Source: Bradyrhizobium sp. 149 (lineage in GTDB: Bacteria > Pseudomonadota > Alphaproteobacteria > Rhizobiales > Xanthobacteraceae). From it: DNA of 64,000 nt. The stretch is from assembly GCF_023073915.1 (NCBI RefSeq), contig NZ_JADPKK010000022.1:1178001-1242000 (forward strand), in the 5' to 3' direction. Within the stretch, counting starts at the first letter, position 1. Each line of letters begins with the position of its first letter. Shown piece by piece: positions 51,272 through 60,106 of the stretch. Made by a program: the position numbers and the translations under genes. The notes under the pieces were generated by a model. That model was not told the origin of the DNA and did not search any database. It saw nothing but the letters and a program-made list of their open reading frames with translations.

Positions 51272-52446
51272 CAGTCAGCAGCGCCTTCAGGAAGCGGCAG
51301 CGACGAGATGAGCGCATCGATGGAGAAGTCGTATTGGCCGCAGTGCCCTGCCTTGGCCCTGAAGCGCGCGAAATCGATCCGGTCGAAAGCGCGCGTCTTG
51401 ATGAGGTCGCCGACCGCGGCGAGGTTGTCGCGCGTGATCGCGGACGTCTTGACCTCGACGTGGGGCGATGCAGCCGCGAAATCGCAGCCGTCGGCGTAGT
51501 CGCGCAGGAGAACGATCGACCAGCCGCCGAGCAGGAAATGCCCGCCGTCCGTCAGCAGCATGCGGCCCGCCTTGATCTCGCGCAGCGCATCCTCCGACCA
51601 GTTAAGACCGACCACCTGGATGTCCTGCCCGGGAGCGATGCCCGCGGCTGCGATGGCCTTGAGCGCTCCCAGTGCCATCGGATCGTTTCCGGCCCATATG
51701 CCGGCAGGCCGGATCTCCTTGCGCGCGGCCCAGCTCAGATAATTCGTGGTGACGTGCTCGGCTTCCGACTGCGTCCAATTGGCGAACAGCATGCGATCTA
51801 CCACGACGTCGGGCGCGGCTTCCACCGCGCGCTTGAGACCCGCGTTGCGGGCGATCGAGGTGGGCGTGATCTCGTCGCCACCGATGCCGAGAATGTGAAT
51901 CTTGCCGTCCCGGCTCTGCCATTTTTCGGCACGCGCCGCGCCGATCAGGGCATTGGCCATCCGCGCGCCCGCGGTCTGAAGATCCGTCGTGATGTCGCCG
52001 AGCCAGGTCTTGAGCTTTTGGCGCGGCGGTCCAAGGCGAGCCGCGTCGTCGCCGATCAGCGTGTTCGAGAGCAGCAGCGTCCTGACCCCCGCGGCCTCGG
52101 CCGCCTCCAGGATCGGGACGGCGGCGGATTCCTCGTTCGAGAGAATGAGGAAATCGGGCTTGTCGCTGCGTGCCACCACGCCGAACCCGAGCTCCTGCAT
52201 GGTGCGGTAATTGCGTTCGCTGCTCAGCACCTCGACATGCGCGCCGAGCTTGCGGCCGGCGGCCTGCATAGTCTGCGAGACCATGTCCCAATAGACCTCG
52301 CCGGTCTTGCCGGGATTGACGAAGACGACGTTGAGACGCTTCGCGTCGGCTGCAACAGCGCCGCGCATCGGCGCAAGCCCGCCGCAGGCCATGCCCACAG
52401 CGAGCAATATCCGCAAAAATACCGTCATTCGTTTCGCCATCCGCAT
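51271..52446 (-). CDS. orphan periplasmic sugar-binding-type protein coupled to the GGDEF-EAL gene
   Basis: A 391-aa periplasmic binding protein of the RbsB/LuxP type (Peripla_BP_4). After a signal peptide ending GAVAADA it shows LNVVFVNPGKTGEVYWDMV, NEESAAVPILEAAEAAGVRTLLL and GIWAGNDPMALGALKAIAAAG, the fold's typical hinge segments. No permease or ATPase gene is adjacent. The stop overlaps the start of the GGDEF-EAL gene, so the protein probably presents a ligand to that sensor. The start at 52446 is chosen for its signal peptide; 52440 and 52428 are alternatives. Confidence 0.85.
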   Translation of the reverse strand: MRMAKRMTVFLRILLAVGMACGGLAPMRGAVAADAKRLNVVFVNPGKTGEVYWDMVSQTMQAAGRKLGAHVEVLSSERNYRTMQELGFGVVARSDKPDFLILSNEESAAVPILEAAEAAGVRTLLLSNTLIGDDAARLGPPRQKLKTWLGDITTDLQTAGARMANALIGAARAEKWQSRDGKIHILGIGGDEITPTSIARNAGLKRAVEAAPDVVVDRMLFANWTQSEAEHVTTNYLSWAARKEIRPAGIWAGNDPMALGALKAIAAAGIAPGQDIQVVGLNWSEDALREIKAGRMLLTDGGHFLLGGWSIVLLRDYADGCDFAAASPHVEVKTSAITRDNLAAVGDLIKTRAFDRIDFARFRAKAGHCGQYDFSIDALISSLPLPEGAAD

Positions 52447-52631
52447 CGGTTCCGAAACTGGACCCGCGTCCGCTAACATTTGGCAAAGCTCGGTCGGGTG
52501 CGGCGGCACAGAGCTAACAAAGGGTGTATCAGGCGTGCCGAATTGCGATATTCCCAGTGCGGCCGGGCTCACTCTCTCGACCCGTCATTCCGTGCTATCA
52601 GCAAACCTGAAACCCCTGGACTCGCCTCCCC

Positions 52632-54077
52632 ATGGCCAAGAACACGCTTTCCTTCGTCTGCCAGAACTGCGGCGCGGCCTATAACCGCTGGCAGGGCAAG
52701 TGCGAGTCCTGCGGCGAGTGGAATACGCTCGCCGAGGAGGACACGACCGGCAGCATTCCCGTGTCGATCCGCTCCAAGCGCAAGGGACGGACGTTCGCGC
52801 TGGAGAGCTTGGCCGGAAAAACCCAGGACGCACCGCGCCTGTCCTCAGGCATGACCGAGCTCGACCGCGTCACCGGCGGCGGCTTTGTCCGCGGCTCGGT
52901 GCTGCTGGTCGGCGGCGATCCCGGCATTGGCAAGTCGACGCTGCTGACGCAGGCGACCAGCCTGATGGCACGCGCCGGGCATCGCATCGTCTACATCTCG
53001 GGCGAAGAAGCCATCGCCCAAGTGCGGCTGCGCGCCGAGCGGCTCGGGCTGTCGGACGCGCCGGTGCAGCTCGCCGCTGAAACCTCCGTCGAGGACATCG
53101 TCTCGACGCTGTCGGAGGGCGCGGTGCCCCGGCTGATCGTGATCGATTCGATCCAGACCATGTGGACCGACACGGTAGAATCCGCGCCCGGCACGGTCAC
53201 CCAGGTGCGCGCCTCGGCGCAGGCGCTGATCCGCTTCGCCAAGAAGACGGGCGCGGCCATCATCCTGGTCGGCCATGTCACCAAGGACGGCCAGATTGCC
53301 GGCCCGCGCGTGGTCGAGCACATGGTCGATGCGGTGCTGTCGTTCGAGGGCGAAGGCTCGCAGCAATTCCGCATCCTGCGCGCCGTGAAGAACCGTTTCG
53401 GCCCGACCGATGAGATCGGCGTGTTCGAGATGACCGGGCTTGGCCTGCGCGAGGTCACCAACCCCTCGGAGCTGTTCCTGTCCGAGCGCGATCTCGGCAC
53501 GCCCGGCACCGCCGTCTTCGCGGGCATCGAGGGCACGAGGCCCCTCCTGGTCGAATTGCAGGCGCTGGTGGCCCCGACCTCGCTCGGCACCCCGCGCCGG
53601 GCCGTGGTCGGCTGGGATCCGAGCCGGCTGTCGATGGTGCTGGCGGTGCTGGAGGCCCATTGCGGGGTCAAGCTGTCCGGCCACGACGTCTATCTGAACG
53701 TCGCGGGCGGCCTGCGCATCCACGAGCCGGCGGCCGATCTGGCCGCCGCGGCGGCGCTGGTGTCCTCTCTGGTTAATGCGCAGTTACCCACCGATGCGGT
53801 CTATTTCGGCGAGATCTCGCTATCCGGCGTGGTGCGCCCGGTGGCGCAGACCCCGGCCCGGCTGAAAGAAGCGGCAAAACTCGGCTTTCAGCGCGCCGTG
53901 CTGCCCGAATCGGCCCGGGGCGAAGCCAGTGGCGATGCCGGACTCACGCTGAACGCGATCAACAGCCTGACGACGCTGGTCGCCGAGATCGCCGCGCGCG
54001 GCTCCCGGCGAGGCGACTCGAGCGCGCCGGCAGAGAAAAATGCCACACCGGCAAGATTCCGCCGTGGAGAGGGTTAG
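52632..54077 (+). CDS. radA: DNA repair protein RadA
   Basis: RecA-like ATPase aiding branch migration in recombination. The 481-aa product begins with the C4 zinc finger CQNCGAAYNRWQGKCESCGEWN. It then has Walker A GGDPGIGKST, the RadA-specific KNRFGPTDEIGVFEM and a Lon-like C-terminal domain (GVVRPVAQTPARLKEA). The start is the first ATG before the zinc finger. It is divergent from the binding-protein gene. Length is normal. Confidence 0.97.
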   Translation: MAKNTLSFVCQNCGAAYNRWQGKCESCGEWNTLAEEDTTGSIPVSIRSKRKGRTFALESLAGKTQDAPRLSSGMTELDRVTGGGFVRGSVLLVGGDPGIGKSTLLTQATSLMARAGHRIVYISGEEAIAQVRLRAERLGLSDAPVQLAAETSVEDIVSTLSEGAVPRLIVIDSIQTMWTDTVESAPGTVTQVRASAQALIRFAKKTGAAIILVGHVTKDGQIAGPRVVEHMVDAVLSFEGEGSQQFRILRAVKNRFGPTDEIGVFEMTGLGLREVTNPSELFLSERDLGTPGTAVFAGIEGTRPLLVELQALVAPTSLGTPRRAVVGWDPSRLSMVLAVLEAHCGVKLSGHDVYLNVAGGLRIHEPAADLAAAAALVSSLVNAQLPTDAVYFGEISLSGVVRPVAQTPARLKEAAKLGFQRAVLPESARGEASGDAGLTLNAINSLTTLVAEIAARGSRRGDSSAPAEKNATPARFRRGEG

Positions 54078-54242
54078 GTGGAGGTGACGTTCCCCGTCCC
54101 CGCCGCTATACAGCCGTCACAAAAGCAGCATGGGATTGCGTGGTTGCGGCCTTGCCGGGAACGTCGTCTGGCCCTCACTTAGGGCGGCGGCCAAGCACCG
54201 ATTCGCTGAGCACCTTGAAGTACGAGCGGACCAGACCAGCCG

Positions 54243-54869
54243 ATGCCAGTAACCATCCTCGACCTGATCCTGCTCGGTGTGATGCTGATCTCGGGCCTGC
54301 TCGCCATGGTTCGCGGTTTCATGCGCGAAATCCTGTCGATCGCGGCCTGGGGCACGGCGGCGATCGTGACGCTTTATTCATTCTCGAAGCTGCTGCCGAC
54401 GGCGAAGACCTATTTCAACAACGACACCGTCGCGAGCGTGGTCGTGGTCGCCGGCGTGTTCGTTGGCACCCTGGTCGTGGTCTCCGTGATCACGGTCCGG
54501 ATCTCCGACATGATCCTGGATTCGCGCATCGGCGCGCTGGACCGCACCCTCGGCTTCCTGTTCGGGCTGGCGCGCGGGCTTTTGATCGTCGTGGTCGCCT
54601 TCCTGTTCTTCACCTGGCTGGTGCCGGACAAGCAGCGCCCGGACTGGGTCACGGCGGCCAAATCCCGGGTGGTACTGCAGGGAACCGGCGATTGGCTGAT
54701 GGCCCTCTTGCCTGACGACCCCGAGAACACCATCTTGAAGAGATTCAAGAAAAACAAACCAGATGACGAGCAGACTGATTCCGAGCAGCAGCCTCCGGGC
54801 AGCGACGGATACAGCAAACCGGCTCGTGACAGCCTTAAGAAGCTGATCGAGAAACCCGCGGCGCGTTGA
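54243..54869 (+). CDS. cvpA: CvpA family membrane protein
   Basis: A 208-aa protein with 4 predicted membrane helices (ILDLILLGVMLISGLLAM and following) and a charged, hydrophilic C-terminus. CvpA is needed for colicin V production in E. coli. The order cvpA-purF is conserved in many proteobacteria and holds here, with 28 bases between them. Its molecular function is not established. Confidence 0.92.
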   Translation: MPVTILDLILLGVMLISGLLAMVRGFMREILSIAAWGTAAIVTLYSFSKLLPTAKTYFNNDTVASVVVVAGVFVGTLVVVSVITVRISDMILDSRIGALDRTLGFLFGLARGLLIVVVAFLFFTWLVPDKQRPDWVTAAKSRVVLQGTGDWLMALLPDDPENTILKRFKKNKPDDEQTDSEQQPPGSDGYSKPARDSLKKLIEKPAAR

Positions 54870-54897
54870 TCAAGCCGTAAAGAGAGGCTCGGACGAG

Positions 54898-56403
54898 ATG
54901 CGAAACCCTGACCAGGACGCCCAACTTGATCTCGGCCCGGCCGCGCTAGAGCTTCAGGATGATCTGGAAGGGGATACGCTGCGCGAGGAATGCGGCGTCT
55001 TCGGCATCTACGGCCACCCCGACGCCGCCGCGATCACGGCGCTCGGCCTCCACGCCCTTCAGCACCGCGGCCAGGAAGCCGCCGGCATCGTCTCCTATGA
55101 CGGCGGCCGCTTTCATTCCGAACGCCGCCTCGGCCTCGTCGGCGACACCTTCTCCCGCCGCGAGGTGATCGACCGCCTGCCCGGCACAATGGCGGTGGGA
55201 CATGTCCGCTATTCCACCACCGGCGCGACCATCCTGCGCAACGTGCAGCCCCTGTTCGCCGAACTGAATGCCGGCGGCCTCGCGGTCGCCCATAATGGCA
55301 ATCTTACCAACGGCCTGACGCTGCGCCGCGAGCTCGTGAAGAACGGCGCGATGATGCAGTCGACCACCGACACCGAGGTGATCCTGCACCTGGTCGCGCG
55401 CTCCAGGCGCAGCCGCTTCATCGAGCGCTATATCGACGCGCTGCGCGAGATCGAGGGCGCCTACGCGCTGGTGTCGCTGACCAACAAGAAGCTGGTCGGC
55501 GCGCGCGATCCGCGCGGCATCCGCCCGCTGGTGCTGGGCGAGCTCGATGGTTGCCCGATCCTGACCTCCGAGACCTGCGCGCTCGACATCATCGGCGCGC
55601 GCTTCGTCCGCGACATCGAGCCGGGCGAGGTCATCGTGTTCGACGAGAACGGGCAGGACATTCACAAGCCGTTCCCGCCGATCGCGCCGCGCCCCTGCAT
55701 CTTCGAATACATCTACTTCTCCCGTCCCGACTCCATCGTCCACGGCCGCTCGGTCTACGAGGTACGCAAGGCCTTCGGCGCGCAGCTCGCGCGCGAGAGC
55801 CACGTGCCCGTCGACGTCGTGGTGCCGGTGCCGGATTCTGGCGTGCCCGCCGCGGTCGGCTACAGCCAGCATTCCGGCGTACCGTTCGAGCTCGGCATCA
55901 TCCGCAACCACTATGTCGGCCGCACCTTCATCCAGCCGACGCAGGCGATCCGCGAATCCGGCGTGCGCATGAAGCATTCGGCCAACCGCGCCGCGATCGA
56001 AGGCAAGCGCATCATTCTGATCGACGACTCGCTGGTGCGCGGCACCACCTCGAAGAAGATCGTGCGCATGATGCGCGATGCCGGCGCCAAGGAAGTGCAC
56101 TTCCGCCTCGCCTCGCCGCCGATCCTCTATCCCGACTATTACGGCATCGACCTGCCGGACCGCGGCGGTCTTCTTGCGGCGACTCATTCCCTCGATGAGA
56201 TGCGCGAGATCATCGGCGCCGACTCCCTCGCCTTCCTGTCGATCGACGGCATGTACCGCGCCATGGGCGAGCCGGGCCGCGACCCCGCCAATCCGAAGTT
56301 CTCGGATCACTGCTTCACCGGCGCGTATCCGACCCACCTCACCGACCAGACCCAGACCGAGCAGCAGCCGCGGCAATTGTCGCTGCTGGCGGAGGCGAGC
56401 TGA
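54898..56403 (+). CDS. purF: amidophosphoribosyltransferase
   Basis: First committed enzyme of purine synthesis, transferring the glutamine amide to PRPP. The 501-aa product has an N-terminal propeptide ending at EEC, with the nucleophile Cys32 at the glutaminase site (ECGVFGIYGH). The phosphoribosyltransferase motif is IILIDDSLVRGTTSKKIV. The four-cysteine iron-sulphur pattern of the B. subtilis type is not checked in full. Start ATG at 54898. Confidence 0.96.
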   Translation: MRNPDQDAQLDLGPAALELQDDLEGDTLREECGVFGIYGHPDAAAITALGLHALQHRGQEAAGIVSYDGGRFHSERRLGLVGDTFSRREVIDRLPGTMAVGHVRYSTTGATILRNVQPLFAELNAGGLAVAHNGNLTNGLTLRRELVKNGAMMQSTTDTEVILHLVARSRRSRFIERYIDALREIEGAYALVSLTNKKLVGARDPRGIRPLVLGELDGCPILTSETCALDIIGARFVRDIEPGEVIVFDENGQDIHKPFPPIAPRPCIFEYIYFSRPDSIVHGRSVYEVRKAFGAQLARESHVPVDVVVPVPDSGVPAAVGYSQHSGVPFELGIIRNHYVGRTFIQPTQAIRESGVRMKHSANRAAIEGKRIILIDDSLVRGTTSKKIVRMMRDAGAKEVHFRLASPPILYPDYYGIDLPDRGGLLAATHSLDEMREIIGADSLAFLSIDGMYRAMGEPGRDPANPKFSDHCFTGAYPTHLTDQTQTEQQPRQLSLLAEAS

Positions 56404-56412
56404 CGGCGCAGC

Positions 56413-56512
56413 CGTCATCCCGGGGTGATGCCAAGCATCGAACCCGGGATCTCGATGTGGTCTTGCAACCTCTGGATTCCGGGTTCGGTCCTGCGGACCG
56501 CCCCGGAATGAC
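56413..56512. repeat. imperfect palindromic intergenic repeat
   Basis: Nested inverted matches: 56413-56426 with 56499-56512 (12 of 14), 56440-56450 with 56476-56486 (10 of 11), and a perfect 6-bp-arm hairpin at 56486-56500. The sequence between purF and the SDR gene has the form of a REP-like element of the Bradyrhizobium group. Confidence 0.65.
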
Positions 56513-56560
56513 TCTGCGATGGGGGCTTGTCCCGGCCATCGACGTCTGTAAAACCCGGCC

Positions 56561-57301
56561 ATGACAAAACTCCTCGCCAACCGCATCGCTCTCGTCACCG
56601 GCGCCTCGCGCGGCATCGGCTATGCCACGGCCATCGCATTGGCGAAGGCCGGCGCGCATATCGTGGCGGTCGCGCGCACCCAGGGCGGGCTGGAAGAGCT
56701 CGACGACGAGATCCGCAAGGACGGCGGCAGCGCCACGCTGGTGCCGCTCAATCTCACCGATTCCGACGGCATCGCGCGGCTTGGCGCCGGCCTGCACGAA
56801 CGCTACGGCAAGCTCGACATCCTCGTCGGCAATGCCGGCGTGCTTGGGCCCTCCTCGCCGGTCGGCCATATCGAGCTGAAGACCTTCAACGACGTGATGG
56901 CCGTCAACGTCTCCGCGAACTTCCAGCTGATCCGCTGCATGGAGCCGCTGCTCAAGCAGTCCGACGCCGGTCGCGCGGTGTTCATCACCTCGGGCGCGGC
57001 CAACAAGGCCACCGCCTATGTCAGCCCCTACGCCGCTTCCAAGGCGGCGCTGGAAACGTTGGCGCGCGCCTGGGCGCAGGAGACCGCAAATACCAAGCTG
57101 CGCGTCAATTTGTTCAATCCCGGCCCGGTGCGCACCCGCATGCGCGCCACGCTGATGCCCGGCGAAGACCCGGCGACGTTGGAGACGCCCGAGCAGGTCG
57201 CCGAATTCATCGTGCCGATGTGCGCACCGGACTGGACCGAGACCGGCAAGTTCTACGACTACAAGAGCCGCAGCCTGATGAGCTTCCGCTCGCCGGCCTG
57301 A
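56561..57301 (+). CDS. short-chain dehydrogenase/reductase
   Basis: A 246-aa classical SDR. The cofactor motif TGASRGIG is at residues 14-21, NAG at about 91-93, a catalytic serine lies in FITSGAANK, and the YAASKAA block supplies Tyr and Lys. Other features are typical. The substrate is unknown. It is 157 bases after purF and is not clearly part of an operon. Confidence 0.92.
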   Translation: MTKLLANRIALVTGASRGIGYATAIALAKAGAHIVAVARTQGGLEELDDEIRKDGGSATLVPLNLTDSDGIARLGAGLHERYGKLDILVGNAGVLGPSSPVGHIELKTFNDVMAVNVSANFQLIRCMEPLLKQSDAGRAVFITSGAANKATAYVSPYAASKAALETLARAWAQETANTKLRVNLFNPGPVRTRMRATLMPGEDPATLETPEQVAEFIVPMCAPDWTETGKFYDYKSRSLMSFRSPA

Positions 57302-57379
57302 TTGACTTGACGGCGTCCCCGCGATTGACTGCCCGCGCTCAAGCGGCAGCAAGCCGCAAGCCAATAAAGGGAGGTCGTC

Positions 57380-58528
57380 ATGGCGCCATGGCATGATCGC
57401 GCAGGCTTCACGCGTGCACTCGCAAATGTCTCTTACGCCTTTTCCATCCTGATCGCGGCCTCGGCGTTTGTGCTTCCGGGCACCGCGACCGCCGGCGACG
57501 TCCCGACCTTCGCGGTCGATGCCTCCTGGCCAAAGCCACTGCCGAACAACTGGATCCTCGGCCAAGTCGGCGGCATCACGGTCGATTGGCAGGGGCACAT
57601 CTGGGTGATCCATCGCCCGCGCTCGCTCACCGATGACGAGAAGGGCGCGAGCCTCACCCCGCCGCGTTCCAAATGCTGCGTATCAGCACCGCCGGTGCTC
57701 GAATTCGACAGCGACGGCAATCTGCTGCGATCCTGGGGCGGTCCGGGCGAAGGCTATGAATGGGTCGGCCGCGAGCACGGCATCGAGGTCGACGAGCGCG
57801 GCTTCGTCTGGGTCGGCGGCAATGCCGACAACGACAACGCCATCCTGAAATTCACGCTCGACGGCAAGTTCGTGGCCCAGATTGGCAAAGTCGCGCCGAG
57901 TCTCGGCAGCAACGACACGACGCAACTCGGCAAGCCCGCCGAAACCGCGATCGACAAGAACGCGAACGAGATCTACGTCGCCGATGGCTATGGCAACCGC
58001 CGCGTCATCGTATTCGACGCAAGTACGCTTGCCTACAAGCGGCACTGGGGCGCCTACGGCAACAAACCGAACGACGAGAAGCAGGCGCCGTACGATCCCA
58101 AAGCGCCGGTTGCCCAGCAGTTCGCCAATCCCGTCCATTGCGTGAAGCTCGCCAATGACGGGCTCGTCTACGTCTGCGACCGCATCAACAACCGCATCCA
58201 GGTCTTCAAGAAGGATGGTACCTTCGTGAAGGAGTTCTTCTTCGAGAAGAATACGCTCGGCAACGGTGCCGTGTGGGATATCGCGATCTGGCCCGATCCG
58301 AAGCAGACCTGGCTGCTCAGTGCGGACGGCGAAAACAACGAGATCAGGGTCATCAAGCGCGAGGACGGCAGCGTGGTCGGCAGCTTCGGGCACAGCGGCC
58401 GCAATGCCGGACAATTCCACTGGGTGCATGCCATGGCGATCGATGCCAAGGGTAACGTCTATACCGCCGAGGTTGACACCGGAAAGCGCATTCAGAAATT
58501 CAAGCTGACATCGGACGCGCTGAAATAG
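57380..58528 (+). CDS. exported NHL-repeat beta-propeller protein
   Basis: A 382-aa exported protein: signal peptide ending ATAGD, then repeated strands of NHL/6-bladed propeller type (ITVDWQGHIWVIHR, EFDSDGNLLRSWGG, IYVADGYGNRRVIVFDAS, YVCDRINNRIQVFKKDG). It resembles the lyase half of peptidylglycine amidating enzymes or other NHL proteins, but no catalytic residues are identified. GGGAGG precedes the ATG. Confidence 0.8.
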   Translation: MAPWHDRAGFTRALANVSYAFSILIAASAFVLPGTATAGDVPTFAVDASWPKPLPNNWILGQVGGITVDWQGHIWVIHRPRSLTDDEKGASLTPPRSKCCVSAPPVLEFDSDGNLLRSWGGPGEGYEWVGREHGIEVDERGFVWVGGNADNDNAILKFTLDGKFVAQIGKVAPSLGSNDTTQLGKPAETAIDKNANEIYVADGYGNRRVIVFDASTLAYKRHWGAYGNKPNDEKQAPYDPKAPVAQQFANPVHCVKLANDGLVYVCDRINNRIQVFKKDGTFVKEFFFEKNTLGNGAVWDIAIWPDPKQTWLLSADGENNEIRVIKREDGSVVGSFGHSGRNAGQFHWVHAMAIDAKGNVYTAEVDTGKRIQKFKLTSDALK

Positions 58529-58698
58529 CGTCTCGACGCATTTTGCCCAAAAGTTAACTGACGGATGACGCACCGACGCAGCGTCATCCGGCTTTAGGCG
58601 CATTGCCGCCGGTCGTGGGACACGGTAGAGCCATCAGCCGGAACAAGGCTCCCGATCAAGAGAGCCGTCCGCATGTTTGACAATGGAGGAAACCCTTT

Positions 58699-59925
58699 AT
58701 GACGACGACGTTCGCGCGCCGCTCCGCGGCCCTTCTGGCCTGTGCCGCTTTCGGCTTTGCCACATCCGCCTTCGCCCAAGACAAGTCCGTCAAGATCGGC
58801 GTGCTCAACGACATGTCGAGCCTTTATGCCGACATCGGCGGCCCGAACTCCGTGGTCGCAATCAAGATGGCCGTCGAGGATTCCGGCTTGCTCAAGAAGG
58901 GCTGGAAGATCGACGTGCTGAGCGGCGATCACCAGAACAAGCCCGACGTCGGCGTCAATATCGCCCGGCAGTGGATCGACAACGAGAAGGTTGATGCGAT
59001 CGCCGATACGCCGAACTCCGGCGTCGCGCTTGCGGTCAGCAACCTCATCAAGGAGAAGAATGCGGTACTGCTGAATTCCGGCGCCGCCTCCGCCGATCTG
59101 ACCGGCAAGGCCTGCACGCCGAACACGATCTCCTATACTTACGACACCTACATGCTCGCCAACGGCACCGGCAAGGCGCTGACCAAGGCCGGCGGCGACA
59201 CCTGGTTCTTTCTTACCGCCGATTATGCCTTTGGTCACGCGCTGGAACGCGACACCACGGCTGTCGTGACGGCGAATGGCGGCAAGGTGCTTGGCAGTGT
59301 CAAGCATCCAATCAACAGTTCGGACTTCTCTTCCTTCCTGCTGCAGGCGCAATCCTCCAAATCCAAGGTGGTCGGCCTCGCTAATGCGGGCGGCGACACC
59401 ACCAACGCGATCAAGCAGGCAGCCGAATTCGGCATTGTCGCCGGCGGTCAGAAGCTCGCGGCGCTGCTGCTGTTCATCAACGACGTGCATTCGCTGGGTC
59501 TAAAGACCGCGCAGGGCCTGACCTTCACTGAGTCCTTCTACTGGGACATGAACGACCAGACCCGCGCCTGGTCGAAGCGCTTCGCCGCACTGGCCAGCAA
59601 GAACGCGATGCCGTCAATGACTCAGGCCGGCAATTACGCGATGGTACTGCACTATCTCAAGGCCATGGAAGCGCTCGGCGGCAACCCGCATGACGGCGCC
59701 AAGGTCGTCGCCAAGATGAAGGAGCTGCCGACCGACGATCCGCTGTTCGGCAAGGGCCCGCTGCGCGAGGACGGACGCCGCCTCATCCCGGCCTACCTGT
59801 TCGAGGTGAAGAAGCCCGAGGAGTCGAAGGGCCCGTGGGATTACTACAAGCAGATCGCCACGATCGCTGCGGAAGACGCAGCCAAGCCGCTCAAGGACAG
59901 CGAGTGTCCGCTGGTGAAGAAGTGA
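58699..59925 (+). CDS. branched-chain amino acid-type ABC substrate-binding protein
   Basis: A 408-aa periplasmic receptor of the LivJ/Peripla_BP_6 family. Signal peptide ending AFAQ, then VKIGVLNDMSSLYADIGGPN, the CTPNTISYTYDTYMLANGTG region and WFFLTADYAFGHALERDT, all typical. No LivFGHM genes are adjacent, so it is an orphan; in this group such receptors often serve aromatic or dicarboxylate substrates. GGAGGA lies 10-15 bases before the ATG at 58699. Confidence 0.9.
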   Translation: MTTTFARRSAALLACAAFGFATSAFAQDKSVKIGVLNDMSSLYADIGGPNSVVAIKMAVEDSGLLKKGWKIDVLSGDHQNKPDVGVNIARQWIDNEKVDAIADTPNSGVALAVSNLIKEKNAVLLNSGAASADLTGKACTPNTISYTYDTYMLANGTGKALTKAGGDTWFFLTADYAFGHALERDTTAVVTANGGKVLGSVKHPINSSDFSSFLLQAQSSKSKVVGLANAGGDTTNAIKQAAEFGIVAGGQKLAALLLFINDVHSLGLKTAQGLTFTESFYWDMNDQTRAWSKRFAALASKNAMPSMTQAGNYAMVLHYLKAMEALGGNPHDGAKVVAKMKELPTDDPLFGKGPLREDGRRLIPAYLFEVKKPEESKGPWDYYKQIATIAAEDAAKPLKDSECPLVKK

Positions 59926-59959
59926 CCGCGTAGCGGTCGCATTTAGCTCCAACAACGGC

Positions 59960-59982
59960 ATGCCCGGGCTTGTCCCGGGCAT
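59960..59982. repeat. 9-bp-arm hairpin
   Basis: ATGCCCGGG-N5-CCCGGGCAT, perfect arms, 34 bases after the binding-protein stop. No T-run follows, so it may be a REP-type palindrome or a weak terminator. Confidence 0.6.
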
Positions 59983-60010
59983 TCACGTTTGGGGCTCTAC
60001 AAAACGCTGC

Positions 60011-60103
60011 CGTAGGGTGGCCAAAGCGAAGCGTGCCCACCGCCCTTTGAAGTCGCGGAGAGATGGTGGGCACGGCCGCTTGTGCGCCTTTGCCCGCCCT
60101 ACG
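60011..60103. repeat. large imperfect inverted repeat between convergent genes
   Basis: Left arm 60011-60041 begins CGTAGGGTGG and ends GCGTGCCCACC. Right arm 60065-60103 runs GGTGGGCACG... to CCCGCCCTACG, so the ends pair with small internal mismatches and bulges. It ends 3 bases before the stop of the exporter gene. It has the form of a dispersed palindrome and may also slow convergent transcripts. Confidence 0.65.
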
Positions 60104-60106
60104 CGA

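Noticed and set aside
54946..56616. Long minus-strand frame opposite purF (556 codons)
   Set aside because: Shadow of purF; PurF motifs are intact on the other strand.
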